Below, piece after piece: positions 44,301 to 45,149 of a stretch of DNA of 64,000 nucleotides. The stretch lies in contig CAJHZI010000445.1 in NCBI GenBank assembly GCA_905160935.1, positions 397,501 to 461,500 on the forward strand, in the 5' to 3' direction. The notes beneath the pieces were generated by a model. It saw only the letters and a list, made by a program, of their open reading frames with translations, did not search any database and had not been told where the DNA came from. The translations under genes were made by a program, and so were the position numbers. Within the stretch, counting starts at the first letter, position 1. Every line of letters starts with the position of its first letter. The DNA is from Enchytraeus crypticus (taxonomy: Eukaryota > Annelida > Clitellata > Enchytraeida > Enchytraeidae).

Positions 44301-45149
44301 AAATAATCTATTTGTTAGCACTTGATTAAAAGTTTCTTTTTTAACAAAATCATTTGGATATTTCTTCAAAAATTGCAGATGTTTTGTTTCGCGTGTGTCT
44401 AACATTACTGACTGTTTAAAACGAATGTGGAACTCAAGACACTTTCGTTTCGCGTGCCGTTAATCCCTATTCGGGGTCGACACACGGAGGGGACTATATA
44501 GGAAACTTAGATGATTGTGATAGCCTACAATGTTACTGCTGTTGTGTTTGAAGATTAAAGTTAGTCGTGATATGTACACACTAGTCTTTAATTATTTTTC
44601 TGACTAAGTAGATATGTTACATTTTCTATTAAGTGTTCTGAAGTGGATTTTTTAAATGATAGTTGGTTTTAAATGATAGTTGGTTTTAAATGATAGTTGG
44701 TTTTAAATGATAGTTGGTTTTAAATGATAGTTGGTTTTAAATGATAGTTGGTTTTAAATGATAGTTGGTTTTAAATGATAGTTGGTAGGCAGTGTATTAA
44801 GAGAAAGAAAGTTGGTTTTAATTAGCTATGTTTCCTTTACTGTCTTTATATCAGATAATTTTCTATACTTTGGCAGCATCCTGATGTTTTCTTAGATGAT
44901 TGTGATATCCCACAATGTTACTGCTGTTGTGTTTGAAGGTTAAAGTTGGTCGTGAGATGTTCGATGGAGATTAACACGTTGAAGAACAAGAAGAAGACAA
45001 AAAAGCTGAAAATCTCATCTGAGCAAGAGAAGGAGGGAATTGATCTTAGTGAATTATCACAAAACAGTTCCCTAATAAATAATGAGTCAGATAGCGAAGC
45101 GTCTGATGCAGAGGTCACTGGACCTGCTGCAAAAAAGAGAAGGCGATAA
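2459..45149 (+). CDS. Mybbp1a: MYBBP1A/Pol5-family gene, 3' half (multi-exon, partial)
   Basis: Eighteen exons spliced GT-AG encode the middle and C-terminal part of a Myb-binding protein 1A-like protein. In vertebrates and yeast (Pol5) this family is nucleolar and acts in rRNA transcription and ribosome assembly; vertebrate MYBBP1A also binds transcription factors. The sequence shows the family's order of landmarks: an alpha-helical segment ending in a Lys/Arg-rich linker, an EPHWADVLLDLMMSL helix pair, an acidic Glu/Asp tract, the LDDEAMFKLDDMLAAAFK motif, CLDLVQVLVQ and LPLLELM helices, then a basic tail ending AAKKRRR-stop. Exon phases agree at every junction except one gap (36944-40107), where about 45 residues of the homologue are not found. 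The first half of the protein lies before the window. The C-terminal tail is much shorter than in vertebrates. Family assignment is confident; exact edges of the smallest exons are not. Confidence 0.9.
2530..3568. other. Intron with (GAT)n tracts and a tRNA-like repeat
   Basis: AT-rich intron. At 3213-3285 is a sequence like the LINE-B tail (gattcaaggga) followed by imperfect (GAT)n. Another (GAT)n tract is at 3405-3452. Between them (3300-3405), read on the minus strand, is GGTTCAAATCC, a perfect pol III B-box, suggesting a tRNA-derived SINE fragment. A similar fragment is at 36425-36545. Confidence 0.5.
3300..3405 (-). repeat. tRNA-like SINE fragment (B-box)
   Basis: On the minus strand, gcggatcagtatgtgcgggttcaaatcc-type sequence contains GGTTCAAATCC. 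The copy at 36425-36545 shares gcggatcagcatgtgtgggt before its own TTCAAAT. It is not a complete tRNA gene: no cloverleaf could be built. A short dispersed repeat derived from a tRNA is the best reading. Confidence 0.45.
3569..3904 (+). CDS. Mybbp1a: MYBBP1A-like exon
   Basis: A 336-nt (112-codon) exon, phase 0 to 0, after acceptor TTATTTAG and before GTTTGT. It starts SILEHPKRISPLKEMS. Its part NKQLAFKLLFSFMALQMF matches the vertebrate segment with an AFQLLLLQMG core, just before the conserved cysteine-containing linker. A long charged insert (DDKAVEYKSAGGRRKATEIE) lies in the middle. The open frame runs past the donor by 15 codons, so the donor is chosen on phase and homology. Confidence 0.85.
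3997..4496. mobile_element. Degenerate terminal-inverted-repeat MITE (relative of 19174-20019)
   Basis: About 500 bp with inverted ends: left TTGTTATACACTTTG and right, on the opposite strand, TTGTTATACACTGCG. Inside are segments shared with the large fold-back element at 19174: a ttgaccaatgttcttgaaat stretch, ACTCCTATTCGCAAA and gctgctggtcaagt. No coding capacity is seen. It lies in a MYBBP1A intron. Confidence 0.65.
4903..4963 (+). CDS. Mybbp1a: MYBBP1A-like exon (basic linker)
   Basis: A 61-nt exon, phase 0 to 1, reading ELQTCYKKSLEGKQKKKSKY. It matches the vertebrate linker that has an IQTC..KSL core followed by basic residues. A GT pair earlier in the exon (GGAGGGTAAG) would be a good donor but would drop the basic linker and break the phase, so the later GTACTT donor is preferred. 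Confidence 0.8.
5205..5560 (+). repeat. Dispersed repeat family REP-A, copy 1
   Basis: About 350 bp shared with 27140-27355 and, more weakly, 33905-34080. Shared blocks include acataagaggcaact, agccatactt/attattcc, ataggctacataa and gtggataaggcatag. The end here, cttgccacttggcagcgcac followed by (GAA)n, resembles the LINE-A 3' end. The family is not identified. Confidence 0.6.
5721..6236 (+). repeat. Tandem duplication of about 257 bp carrying partial copies of a MYBBP1A exon
   Basis: Unit 1 (about 5721-5976) and unit 2 (5977-6236) are nearly identical. Shared blocks include aagtcatctt, ttactgatcaatgtattgag, aacggagaagtgtctcactt and gatgagccacactgggctga. Each contains a copy of the first codons of the exon at 6227 (DEPHWADLLLEHVMSR versus EEPHWADVLLDLMMSL), then diverges. 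The copies lack a proper continuation and downstream donor, so they are probably not used. With the true exon there are three versions within 400 bp. Confidence 0.8.
6227..6375 (+). CDS. Mybbp1a: MYBBP1A-like exon (EPHWADVLLDLMMSL)
   Basis: A 149-nt exon, phase 1 to 0. It reads VEEPHWADVLLDLMMSLMSE and continues to YINEPAVKLITD. It corresponds to the vertebrate EPPWVEVLVEILLALLAQPSH helix pair, one of the best conserved parts of the family. The acceptor is the AG at 6225-6226 because only this start restores the valine codon split with the previous exon. Immediately upstream are two tandem partial copies of the start of this exon (5880 and 6138), described separately. Confidence 0.9.
6410..6690 (-). 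mobile_element. 5S rRNA-derived SINE, copy 1
   Basis: On the minus strand the element has ggttagtactttgtgggtga (6601-6621), matching the box C region of 5S rRNA (GGTTAGTACTTGGATGGGTGACC), and downstream an element-specific body with aaatccgcgccggctgca and a gatgcgccatcaaaaggcaa block. Copies at 38425 and 47905 share both parts. This is the structure of a SINE3-type element: a 5S-like internal promoter head and an unrelated body. Confidence 0.8.
6780..7935 (+). mobile_element. CR1/L2-like LINE fragment (RT second half)
   Basis: Frameshifted translations give RGVPKGSVLRPLLF, YDTQLYSSL, LSVNPSKTEYILIGTPS, a KTL-x-V-x-FDENL block, a LDYCNSLLYGIPSSSL block and SLKTHLFT-like residues. These are the ordered hallmarks of the RT palm, thumb and C-terminus of CR1/L2-type non-LTR retrotransposons. 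The catalytic box is disrupted by a small indel (the ADD of FYADDTQLY is partly lost). The 3' end near 7935 (atgatggagggacgtccctg) may be the element terminus. Confidence 0.8.
7936..8570. other. AT-rich intron, nothing recognised
   Basis: Very AT-rich intronic sequence without a convincing repeat or coding match. Confidence 0.4.
8575..9020 (+). mobile_element. LINE family A, 3' fragment
   Basis: Colinear with the C-terminal region of the 27715 copy: a block for KIVKALVLATLLYG, then KKLEALE, WIGHFI, and the conserved MDLPLDSAL ending near 9010, followed by (GAA)n instead of (GA)n. Many indels. Confidence 0.8.
9410..9645 (+). mobile_element. tRNA-derived SINE, copy 1
   Basis: About 235 bp, shared with 24321-24560, 56830-57070 (minus) and 60002-60221. 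The head has an A-box-like TAGCGTAGAGG and a B-box-like GGGTTCTAATCCC. The body has acattcactggactggttat, tgcctaacggtttaaac and gatagatatcaacatagt. The head-body structure is typical of tRNA-derived SINEs. Confidence 0.8.
9646..10568. other. Intron; one short dispersed repeat
   Basis: Mostly unrecognised intron. At 10050-10125 is a segment shared with 63270-63335 (ttttctgcnccaacan, gtgaaattctc, atcttgta), here with an internal tandem copy of acaagatcttc. Function unknown. Confidence 0.4.
10569..10659 (+). CDS. Mybbp1a: MYBBP1A-like exon (acidic region start)
   Basis: A 91-nt exon, phase 0 to 1, reading VLKPSSEDENLLSFEDDDID and then QETNEDSTAE. It matches the vertebrate DVLNPETSEDEND stretch that opens the acidic domain. 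Acceptor TATTTTTAG; donor GTTGTT is weak but phase-consistent. Confidence 0.85.
10760..11785 (+). mobile_element. LINE family B (RTE-like), decayed copy
   Basis: Frames read IGVHQGSAISLDLFI, APWCMLFTDDLVIVEDTVE (RT box with FTDD for FADD) and PVIMYGPECWALKRE, then HVAKMRMLRLMC. These are ordered RT and C-terminal motifs of RTE-like non-LTR elements. A 79-bp internal tandem duplication (11402-11480 and 11481-11545) repeats gagaatgaatttgagtgtta. The 3' end is gggattcaaggg then (GAT)n. It lies just downstream of a MYBBP1A exon. Confidence 0.85.
11786..12654. other. Intron, nothing recognised
   Basis: AT-rich sequence without convincing coding or repeat similarity within the window. Confidence 0.35.
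13310..15475. repeat. Inserted block with subterminal repeats, splitting the 12655-16210 pseudogene
   Basis: Left side has repeated cactgctctcaaatggtcc and gcacttactacagtaactgc units; right side has, on the opposite strand, actgctctca repeated three times. Such short repeats near inverted ends are seen in hAT-like DNA transposons. The pseudogene sequence around the break (ggcggtccactgtgttattg left, gagcggtcaactctaatg right) is homologous on both sides. The block contains the hAT MITE at 13913-14605 and a direct duplication (14660-14835 and 15160-15300) sharing a cagtcagaacccgccgtcct-like stretch. Exact ends are not resolved. Confidence 0.45.
13913..14605. mobile_element. hAT-type MITE, copy 1, with perfect 8-bp target duplication
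   Basis: 693 bp. Left end CAGGGGCGGATCCAGGA; right end CCTGGATCCGCCACTG with the last G at 14605. The flanks are identical 8-mers, TTCACAGT at 13905-13912 and 14606-14613, the target duplication length of hAT transposons. The interior is rich in poly-G and poly-C runs and has no credible reading frame. A second copy is at 49707-50685. Confidence 0.88.
16546..16700 (+). CDS. Mybbp1a: MYBBP1A-like exon (acidic tract and helix)
   Basis: A 155-nt exon, phase 1 to 0. It starts DDNAVEVATNDD, passes through DEDDEEEELIVDEGLRNAV and ends KLATEE. The acidic run followed by D-x-G-L/F-R-x-x-(L/V) matches the family's acidic domain and the helix after it (vertebrate DVDQGFREQL). The frame stays open beyond the GTTGAA donor, so the 3' edge rests on phase and homology. 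Confidence 0.85.
16701..17034. other. Intron, nothing recognised
   Basis: Short AT-rich stretch between the acidic-tract exon and a LINE-A fragment. Confidence 0.35.
17035..17480 (+). mobile_element. LINE family A, internal RT fragment
   Basis: Matches the RT core of the 27715 copy: VDFEKAFDRIDWI, a G-x-R-QGYSISPLLFNIY block with a stop, and LLQDVRFADAKE, where the second catalytic aspartate box is damaged (FADD changed to FADA). Truncated at both ends. Confidence 0.8.
17615..18400 (+). mobile_element. CR1-like LINE, 3' part
   Basis: Frames give VEQVRDLGVIVDSKLKF, a LLEYCSPF block, LLQTIKWSYSSLDDFG, TRKSRGDFFKLK, ERKHYFAQRICEPWKSISDD and VKAFKPKLL. This is the ordered thumb and C-terminal region of a CR1-like RT (LGV-x-D-x-L, LLEYCS-x-W, R-x-x-FF-x-R-x-x-x-W-N-x-L). 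Several frameshifts. Confidence 0.8.
18401..19096. other. Intron with a possible short SINE-like repeat
   Basis: Mostly AT-rich. At 18840-18970 is atgcaaggttcaaatccagt (a B-box match) followed by gacgttaaacttggctttag, a phrase also found at 33705-33735 and 43560-43585. This may be a further tRNA-derived SINE. Confidence 0.4.
19097..19173. repeat. (AT)n microsatellite
   Basis: Almost pure AT dinucleotide run directly abutting the left end of the fold-back element. Confidence 0.95.
19174..20019. mobile_element. Large fold-back (palindromic) MITE inside an (AT)n tract
   Basis: About 846 bp. Left arm 19174-19568 and right arm 19638-20019 are inverted copies separated by a roughly 70-bp spacer. 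Ends are TACACTGTGCTTTTTATAAC and its inverted match TATAAAAAAAACACAGTGTA. Arm centres share aatgcatgcatta. Other paired blocks: ggaatgttacatgaagcc against its inverted counterpart near 19800, and aacgacgtaaaatac against 19695. No reading frame. Both sides are (AT)n runs. Relatives are at 3997-4496 and 33040-33140. Confidence 0.85.
20020..20130. repeat. (AT)n-(TG)n microsatellite
   Basis: AT run followed by GT-rich run, directly abutting the right end of the fold-back element. Confidence 0.95.
20537..20691 (+). CDS. Mybbp1a: MYBBP1A-like exon (LDDEAMFKLDDMLAAAF motif)
   Basis: A 155-nt exon, phase 0 to 2. It contains LDDEAMFKLDDMLAAAFKG followed by a basic/Gln-rich helix ending LLHYKMR. The (G/D)DEAMxxLDxxLAxxF motif is the clearest signature of MYBBP1A/Pol5 proteins, and the basic helix after it is also typical. 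This exon anchors the gene's identity. Confidence 0.93.
20692..21282. other. Intron, nothing recognised apart from a short internal duplication
   Basis: Two similar blocks, 21020-21110 and 21121-21215, share agcattgtctgc, ttctgattntagancattgc and ggcctttaa, an old tandem duplication of about 100 bp. Confidence 0.5.
21283..21400 (-). mobile_element. (CT)n tract with probable LINE-A 3' end remnant
   Basis: A (CT)n tract runs into tagtgttctgtcaggtgaca, a decayed version of the LINE-A 3' end read on the minus strand (tagtgcactgcctactggca). Confidence 0.45.
21500..22080 (-). mobile_element. LINE endonuclease domain fragment
   Basis: The minus-strand translation reads DIEKVYEHIEKL, EQVIITGDWNAVAGEGKD, EVGRLGLGERNKRGQELVDF and later a degenerate D-x-x-LS-x-x-D region, then KSQAQEIKGTNENGIF. 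GDWNAVAG (usually GDFNA-x-VG) is the catalytic motif of the exonuclease-endonuclease-phosphatase domain of non-LTR retrotransposons, and the GLG-x-RN-x-RG-x-x-LVDF block is typical. Stops interrupt it. No RT domain of the same copy is attached, so it is a truncated fragment. Confidence 0.8.
22081..22617. other. Intron, nothing recognised
   Basis: AT-rich; no repeat or coding match seen. Confidence 0.35.
22618..22675 (+). CDS. Mybbp1a: MYBBP1A-like exon (CLDLVQVLVQ helix)
   Basis: A 58-nt exon, phase 2 to 0, between GCTTGCAG and GTATGT. It reads CLDLVQVLVQYGRNSSILL after the arginine codon shared with the previous exon. It matches the vertebrate VLDLVEVLVTKQPENALVL helix exactly in register. 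Confidence 0.92.
22905..23290. mobile_element. Probable inverted-repeat MITE
   Basis: Left part has gttaaactacagatcag followed by tcggtatttcat. The right part, read on the other strand, has cttaaactacagattag followed by tttggtattcag. The inverted arms are about 60-80 bp long and span roughly 385 bp without coding capacity. Termini and target duplication are not defined. Confidence 0.5.
23291..24008. other. Intron, nothing recognised
   Basis: AT-rich sequence with no convincing repeat. Confidence 0.35.
24009..24122 (+). CDS. Mybbp1a: MYBBP1A-like exon (LPLLELM helix)
   Basis: A 114-nt exon, 38 codons, phase 0 to 0. It starts DLMLPLLELMEQGYRAKKQS and ends RASRVFHNLCQNKK. It continues the previous helix into the vertebrate LLEPLLSIIRRSL and K-x-A-R-I-F segments. 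Acceptor TTTGTAG, donor GTAGTT. Confidence 0.92.
24321..24560 (+). mobile_element. tRNA-derived SINE, copy 2
   Basis: Best B-box of the family: GGTTCAAATCC at 24394-24404, preceded by the A-box region taatcgcgttggagtaacgt. The body gactgattatacggaaaa, gccgaacggtttaggc and gatatcaacattgttgatca is shared with the other three copies. Confidence 0.85.
24899..25682 (-). mobile_element. Mariner-like element family 3 (internally deleted) with long inverted repeats
   Basis: 784 bp flanked by TA (24897-24898 and 25683-25684). Ends CACTTTGAGT and, inverted, CACTGTGAGT; the inverted repeats extend at least 85 bp (acatgtgcgcagt and gtgaaccgatttt on both arms). The minus strand of the interior reads RLVDVWQDMLQSIIENAIDE and then WRKRLRACILAEGRNFEH, the typical C-terminus of mariner transposases. 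The catalytic core is absent, so it is non-autonomous. Confidence 0.85.
25782..26790 (-). mobile_element. LINE family A, 3' half, minus strand, with a nested insertion
   Basis: On the minus strand it covers the region after the RT core to the 3' end, including RNRTKSWIGHILRGEGL, GKRGRGRPRLGKLDDLK and the (GA)n end seen here as (CT)n at 25782-25806. A 163-bp foreign segment interrupts it at 26048-26210. Confidence 0.85.
26048..26210. mobile_element. Short insertion (163 bp) with AACTG flanks inside LINE-A
   Basis: Comparison with the intact LINE-A copies shows that the segment between AACTG at 26043-26047 and AACTG at 26211-26215 is extra. The repeated pentamer looks like a target duplication. 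The segment contains gaagaccgagttcggccatg and no coding frame. It is a short non-autonomous element of unknown type. Confidence 0.6.
26948..27023 (+). CDS. Mybbp1a: MYBBP1A-like exon
   Basis: A 76-nt exon, phase 0 to 1. It reads ILADSSISKECCTEHLSLLI and then KKSAT, with a GTGAGA donor. It aligns by position with the vertebrate segment before the ASLYLLRVL helix. Sequence similarity is modest; order, splice sites and phase support it. Confidence 0.75.
27140..27355 (+). repeat. Dispersed repeat family REP-A, copy 2
   Basis: Shares acataagaggtgact-like, gagccatattattcc, cataggctacataa, gtggataaggcatag and attgagcatgaagcgcac blocks with 5205-5560 in the same order. Confidence 0.55.
27356..27700. 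other. Intron, nothing recognised
   Basis: AT-rich sequence between REP-A and the long LINE-A copy. Confidence 0.35.
27715..29883 (+). mobile_element. LINE family A, longest copy (RT to 3' end), broken
   Basis: A non-LTR retrotransposon lacking its 5' part, including the endonuclease. In order: a helical N-terminal region (KEVYGFLKANTAKK), ERWRDYVEELYDKA, the RT opening KGKAVRIDEIPAEFLE and IPIPKNANAVECSDYRTIS, FEKAFDRIDWI, GVRQGCSISPLRFNIYAEA, the catalytic box RFVDD followed at once by two stop codons (TAA TGA), then LNDTALRYSMKINIKETKV, RSFKYLSHTITDDGKF, TLLYGCETWILRKEDIR, KSWIGHNLRGEGL and GRGRPRLGML. It ends MDLPVGSAL into (GA)n. Stops at 28616 and 29107-29112 and frameshifts make it inactive. 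The clade is not assigned. Confidence 0.9.
30005..30355 (-). mobile_element. LINE family A, 5' part, minus strand
   Basis: Reverse complement of the region at about 27890-28215 of the neighbouring copy (GAKEVYGFLKANKAK and the following residues). It lies head-on against the 3' end of the 27715 copy. It ends at an (AT)n tract beside a mariner-like element. Confidence 0.85.
30356..30421. repeat. (AT)n tract left of a mariner-like element
   Basis: AT run interrupted by acacatacaca, immediately before the TA and left end of the element at 30424. Confidence 0.9.
30424..31375 (+). mobile_element. D37D mariner-like element family 2, copy 1 (inactive)
   Basis: 952 bp flanked by TA on both sides. 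Ends CAGGGTGATAAAAAATAAG and, inverted, CAGGGCGAGAAAAAAAGTG. Inverted repeats extend about 200 bp (atattcaaact, accaattactaaaggacta, ttggccagttatgcaagttt on both arms). The interior reads SQYYVNTLLPELFDDCYALL, GFIFQ-stop-NGAPADASRH, NEWPPNTPNLNPLDYYVWG and LQEVLQSIWKRL. The catalytic QQDGAP is changed to Q-stop-NGAP, so both a stop and a D-to-N change kill it. In copy 2, 37 residues separate the last two catalytic aspartates. The N-terminal half of a full transposase is missing. A histone-type stem-loop follows the frame at 31129-31144. Confidence 0.88.
31129..31144 (+). promoter_or_regulatory. Histone-mRNA-type 3' stem-loop in mariner-like element
   Basis: GGCCCTTTTCAGAGCC, preceded by AAC and followed by AAAA. 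The metazoan histone pre-mRNA stem-loop core is GGCTCTTTTCAGAGCC; here one stem pair is mismatched. It lies about 50 bp after the stop of the transposase remnant and before the right inverted repeat. Confidence 0.55.
31376..31475. repeat. (AT)n tract right of a mariner-like element
   Basis: About 95 bp of nearly pure AT dinucleotides starting at the element's TA target duplication. Confidence 0.95.
31476..31754. other. Intron before a small exon, nothing recognised
   Basis: AT-rich sequence upstream of the 31755 exon. Confidence 0.3.
31755..31810 (+). CDS. Mybbp1a: MYBBP1A-like exon (small)
   Basis: A 56-nt exon, phase 1 to 0, reading SGSLAVLQKDVANGCCIL with a perfect GTAAGT donor. Two acceptors are possible. 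The one at 31779-31780 gives a stop in the required phase, so the AG at 31753-31754 is chosen. Joined to the next exon it gives NGCCIL-LRLLFN, matching the vertebrate NASLYLLRVL helix. A 973-bp mariner-like element begins only 190 bp downstream. Confidence 0.75.
31953..31996. repeat. (AT)n tract left of a mariner-like element
   Basis: (TG)n then (AT)n run ending in ACACAC just before the element end at 32000. Confidence 0.9.
32241..32256 (-). promoter_or_regulatory. Histone-type stem-loop, left arm of mariner element
   Basis: Minus strand AGTCCTTTTCAGGGCC, the mirrored partner of the motif at 32715-32730, with one lost base pair at the stem base. Confidence 0.5.
32715..32730 (+). promoter_or_regulatory. 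Histone-type 3' stem-loop after transposase remnant
   Basis: GGCCTTTTTCAGGGCC, preceded by AAC. Six pairable stem bases (one G-T) and a TTTC loop. A purine run (caaaaaggaa) starts about 11 bases downstream, at the spacing of the histone downstream element bound by U7 snRNA in known histone genes. Confidence 0.6.
33040..33140. repeat. Fragment of the fold-back MITE family
   Basis: Shares caggttgaccttgaaattta, gaccaacagccaattct and atagagaaattt-like blocks with the left arm of 19174-20019. Confidence 0.5.
33141..34156. other. Intron; weak REP-A copy
   Basis: AT-rich. At 33905-34080 are ggtttggtagaggctttgtt and gctggagcattgaag, a weak match to REP-A. At 33705-33735 is ggcgttaaacttggccttag, shared with 18918 and 43561. 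Otherwise unrecognised. Confidence 0.35.
34157..34220. repeat. (CT)n microsatellite
   Basis: About 64 bp of CT dinucleotides, about 110 bp upstream of a MYBBP1A exon. Confidence 0.95.
34328..34387 (+). CDS. Mybbp1a: MYBBP1A-like exon (LRLLFNERT)
   Basis: A 60-nt, 20-codon exon, phase 0 to 0, reading LRLLFNERTSTAADSQYKWK. The acceptor GTTTCTAG and donor GTTCTG are acceptable. It completes the helix begun in the previous exon. A long (CT)n tract lies about 110 bp upstream. Confidence 0.75.
34388..34654. other. Intron, nothing recognised
   Basis: AT-rich stretch after the LRLLFNERT exon. Confidence 0.3.
34655..34795 (+). mobile_element. LINE family B, 3' tail
   Basis: Matches the last 140 bp of the 10760 and 61925 copies: ggattggctggtggtgt, gacagtctattcgtatcccg, accctggttaaactgg, then (GAT)n. 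Confidence 0.75.
34796..35316. other. Intron, nothing recognised
   Basis: AT-rich; no repeat seen. Confidence 0.3.
35317..35384 (+). CDS. Mybbp1a: MYBBP1A-like exon (STTIKEFCDKR)
   Basis: A 68-nt exon, phase 0 to 2, reading KISDIPEVQDMISTTIKEFC and then DKR. It matches the vertebrate VTRVYSTALSSFLTKR helix. Acceptor TATGTTTAG, donor GTTTCA. Confidence 0.8.
35622..35835 (+). mobile_element. LINE family A, 3' end fragment
   Basis: Colinear with 29670-29865: gaataggacacattctaagg, the GRGRPR-like region, MKRKAEDREKWRRYVPW in a shifted frame and the ending agtgcactaag. Confidence 0.85.
35836..36894. other. Intron with one tRNA-like repeat
   Basis: 36425-36545 shares TTTGAACCCACACATGCTGA with 3340-3365 (minus-strand B-box). 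A phase-compatible but rejected exon candidate is at 35973-36015. Otherwise AT-rich. Confidence 0.35.
36895..36943 (+). CDS. Mybbp1a: MYBBP1A-like exon (VFLHHLFEKLP)
   Basis: A 49-nt exon, phase 2 to 0, with a strong GTAAGT donor. It reads SGVNHVFLHHLFEKLP. Joined to the previous exon it gives EFCDKR-SGVNHVFLHHLF, which tracks the vertebrate SFLTKRNSPLTVPMFLSLF. This match is why it is preferred over another phase-compatible candidate at 35973-36015. Confidence 0.8.
36944..38399. other. Intron; missing MYBBP1A segment expected here or before 40108
   Basis: AT-rich, no repeat recognised. About 45 residues of the homologue, between the VFLHHLFEKLP and TQLCTVL exons, should be encoded between 36944 and 40107. 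A spliceable open segment at 37391-37450 does not fit the phase. Confidence 0.35.
38425..38690 (+). mobile_element. 5S rRNA-derived SINE, copy 2
   Basis: Best copy. gaagttaagct (38469) and GGTTAGTACTTTGTGGGTGA (38492-38511) followed by ccgagtgttg correspond in order to 5S rRNA GAAGTTAAGC, GGTTAGTACTTGGATGGGTGA and the CCGxGTGTTG end. The body (aaatccgcgccggctgca, gatgcgccatcaaaaggcaa) is unrelated to 5S rRNA and shared with the other copies. Confidence 0.85.
39180..39965 (-). mobile_element. CR1-like LINE fragment, minus strand
   Basis: Minus-strand frames give MNLERWASANNILQLNRSKS, KEIIFKSPS, RVSNLKCLGVTI and, at the 3' side, LFRSVCNNSDHLLAPLMPSL and YQTRRNAAKRTYAIPTKCSS, then LKDKNFITRKTL. 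These match the palm-thumb junction (W-x-x-x-N-x-L-x-LN-x-x-KS-x-E) and C-terminus of CR1-like RTs; the segment between them is largely deleted. Confidence 0.8.
40108..40152 (+). CDS. Mybbp1a: MYBBP1A-like exon (TQLCTVLTSMI)
   Basis: A 45-nt, 15-codon exon, phase 0 to 0, reading TQLCTVLTSMINKKV after acceptor CTTTGTAG. It matches the vertebrate KQLMGQVLAKV position. The protein segment expected between the previous exon and this one (about 45 residues) has not been found in 36944-40107. Confidence 0.7.
40153..40740. other. Intron, nothing recognised
   Basis: AT-rich, no clear repeat. Confidence 0.3.
40745..41215 (-). mobile_element. LINE C-terminal fragment, minus strand
   Basis: Minus-strand frames give INRIDARLKKVY, LKYSFLDHIKNDTVLERYRQ and RRLDEIASERMFLGQLLRMH, then KTVIKRKPTKEKGK. 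This resembles the region after the RT domain of RTE/Jockey-like LINEs (I-x-D-x-V-x-N-x-x-V, LGH-x-x-RM). It is distinct from family A. Confidence 0.6.
41255..41340. repeat. (AT)n-(GT)n compound microsatellite
   Basis: AT dinucleotides followed by an uninterrupted GT run. Confidence 0.95.
41395..41937. other. Intron, nothing recognised
   Basis: AT-rich; no clear repeat. Confidence 0.3.
41938..42125 (+). mobile_element. LINE family A, short 3' fragment
   Basis: Colinear with 29580-29765: acaattgaagaagttctgga, gatggtatagagaaacagtt, agctggataggacaca and the GRGRPR region, decayed. Confidence 0.8.
42365..42600 (-). mobile_element. LINE RT fragment of another family, minus strand
   Basis: Minus-strand frame reads GPSINGKVCIIVELQGKEIE, IVRKFVYL, then GGSESEEIKSRITLARATMS. 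The motif (K-x-F-x-YLGS-x-x-x-x-x-G-x-x-x-x-EI-x-x-RI-x-x-A) is typical of LINE RTs just after the palm. It differs from families A and B. Confidence 0.7.
42601..43202. other. Intron, nothing recognised
   Basis: AT-rich; no clear repeat. Confidence 0.3.
43203..43313 (+). CDS. Mybbp1a: MYBBP1A-like exon
   Basis: A 111-nt, 37-codon exon, phase 0 to 0, between TTTGCAG and GTGAGA. It reads YVAESVNTEELKPKLLEEML and then RLFSRVLSLTADPCLLE. The amphipathic LLEEMLRLFSRVL helix fits the last HEAT-like helices before the basic tail. Confidence 0.85.
43314..43694. other. Intron; ggcgttaaacttggct repeat
   Basis: 43555-43590 has tggcgttaaacttggctttt, a phrase shared with 18918 and 33705, probably part of a short dispersed repeat. 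Confidence 0.35.
43695..44175 (+). repeat. Degenerate array copying the acceptor and start of the penultimate exon
   Basis: The motif TTGCAG-GTGTCTGTGCTA followed by AGTGAATTTATAGAAAAA is the true exon start at 44176. Degenerate versions occur near 43698 (cttgcagatgtgtgtgtgct, then ttttatagag), 43760 (ctttcagatatctatgatag, then aattatggaaaa), 43895 (tttgcaggtgtctcttagga), 43995 and 44050 (gatgtctctgttagagagat, then ttatggagaaa). They are spaced by ATTGATTGATT-rich sequence. Confidence 0.65.
44176..44279 (+). CDS. Mybbp1a: MYBBP1A-like penultimate exon
   Basis: A 104-nt exon, phase 0 to 2. It reads VSVLSEFIEKLNKLKSSSKE and then VKKLIHSIDSAINR. Acceptor GTTTGCAG, donor GTATGA. Degenerate copies of the acceptor and the first codons of this exon are repeated in the intron just upstream (about 43695-44120). 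Confidence 0.85.
44506..44575 (+). repeat. Duplicate of the last exon's acceptor region
   Basis: 70 bp nearly identical to 44890-44960 (cttagatgattgtgata, acaatgttactgctgttgtg, tttgaagrttaaagttrgtc). The second copy provides the acceptor and first codons of the last exon; this one has diverged and soon meets stops. Confidence 0.75.
44650..44785. repeat. 17-bp minisatellite, 8 copies
   Basis: Eight perfect or near-perfect tandem copies of TTTTAAATGATAGTTGG between the two copies of the last-exon acceptor. Immediately followed by a short LINE-A 3' end (gtaggcagtgtattaagaga). Confidence 0.95.
44786..44810 (+). mobile_element. Minimal LINE family A 3' end
   Basis: taggcagtgtattaagagaa matches the terminal GSAL region and GA tail of LINE-A. 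Only about 25 bp remain. Confidence 0.5.
44939..45149 (+). CDS. Mybbp1a: MYBBP1A-like last exon (basic/acidic tail and stop)
   Basis: The 211-nt coding part of the last exon, phase 2 to stop. It runs from LKLVVRCSMEINTLKNKKK through an acidic stretch (NESDSEASDAEV) to GPAAKKRRR and a TAA. The Lys-rich block and the terminal KKRRR look like nuclear/nucleolar localisation signals, as in family members. A 70-bp duplicate of this exon's acceptor region occurs at 44506-44575. The acceptor (TTGAAG) has a weak pyrimidine tract, so the 5' edge is moderately certain. Confidence 0.8.

Noticed and set aside
44650..44785. Possible CRISPR-like array
   Set aside because: Units of 17 bp are directly adjacent with no spacers; it is a minisatellite in a eukaryotic intron.
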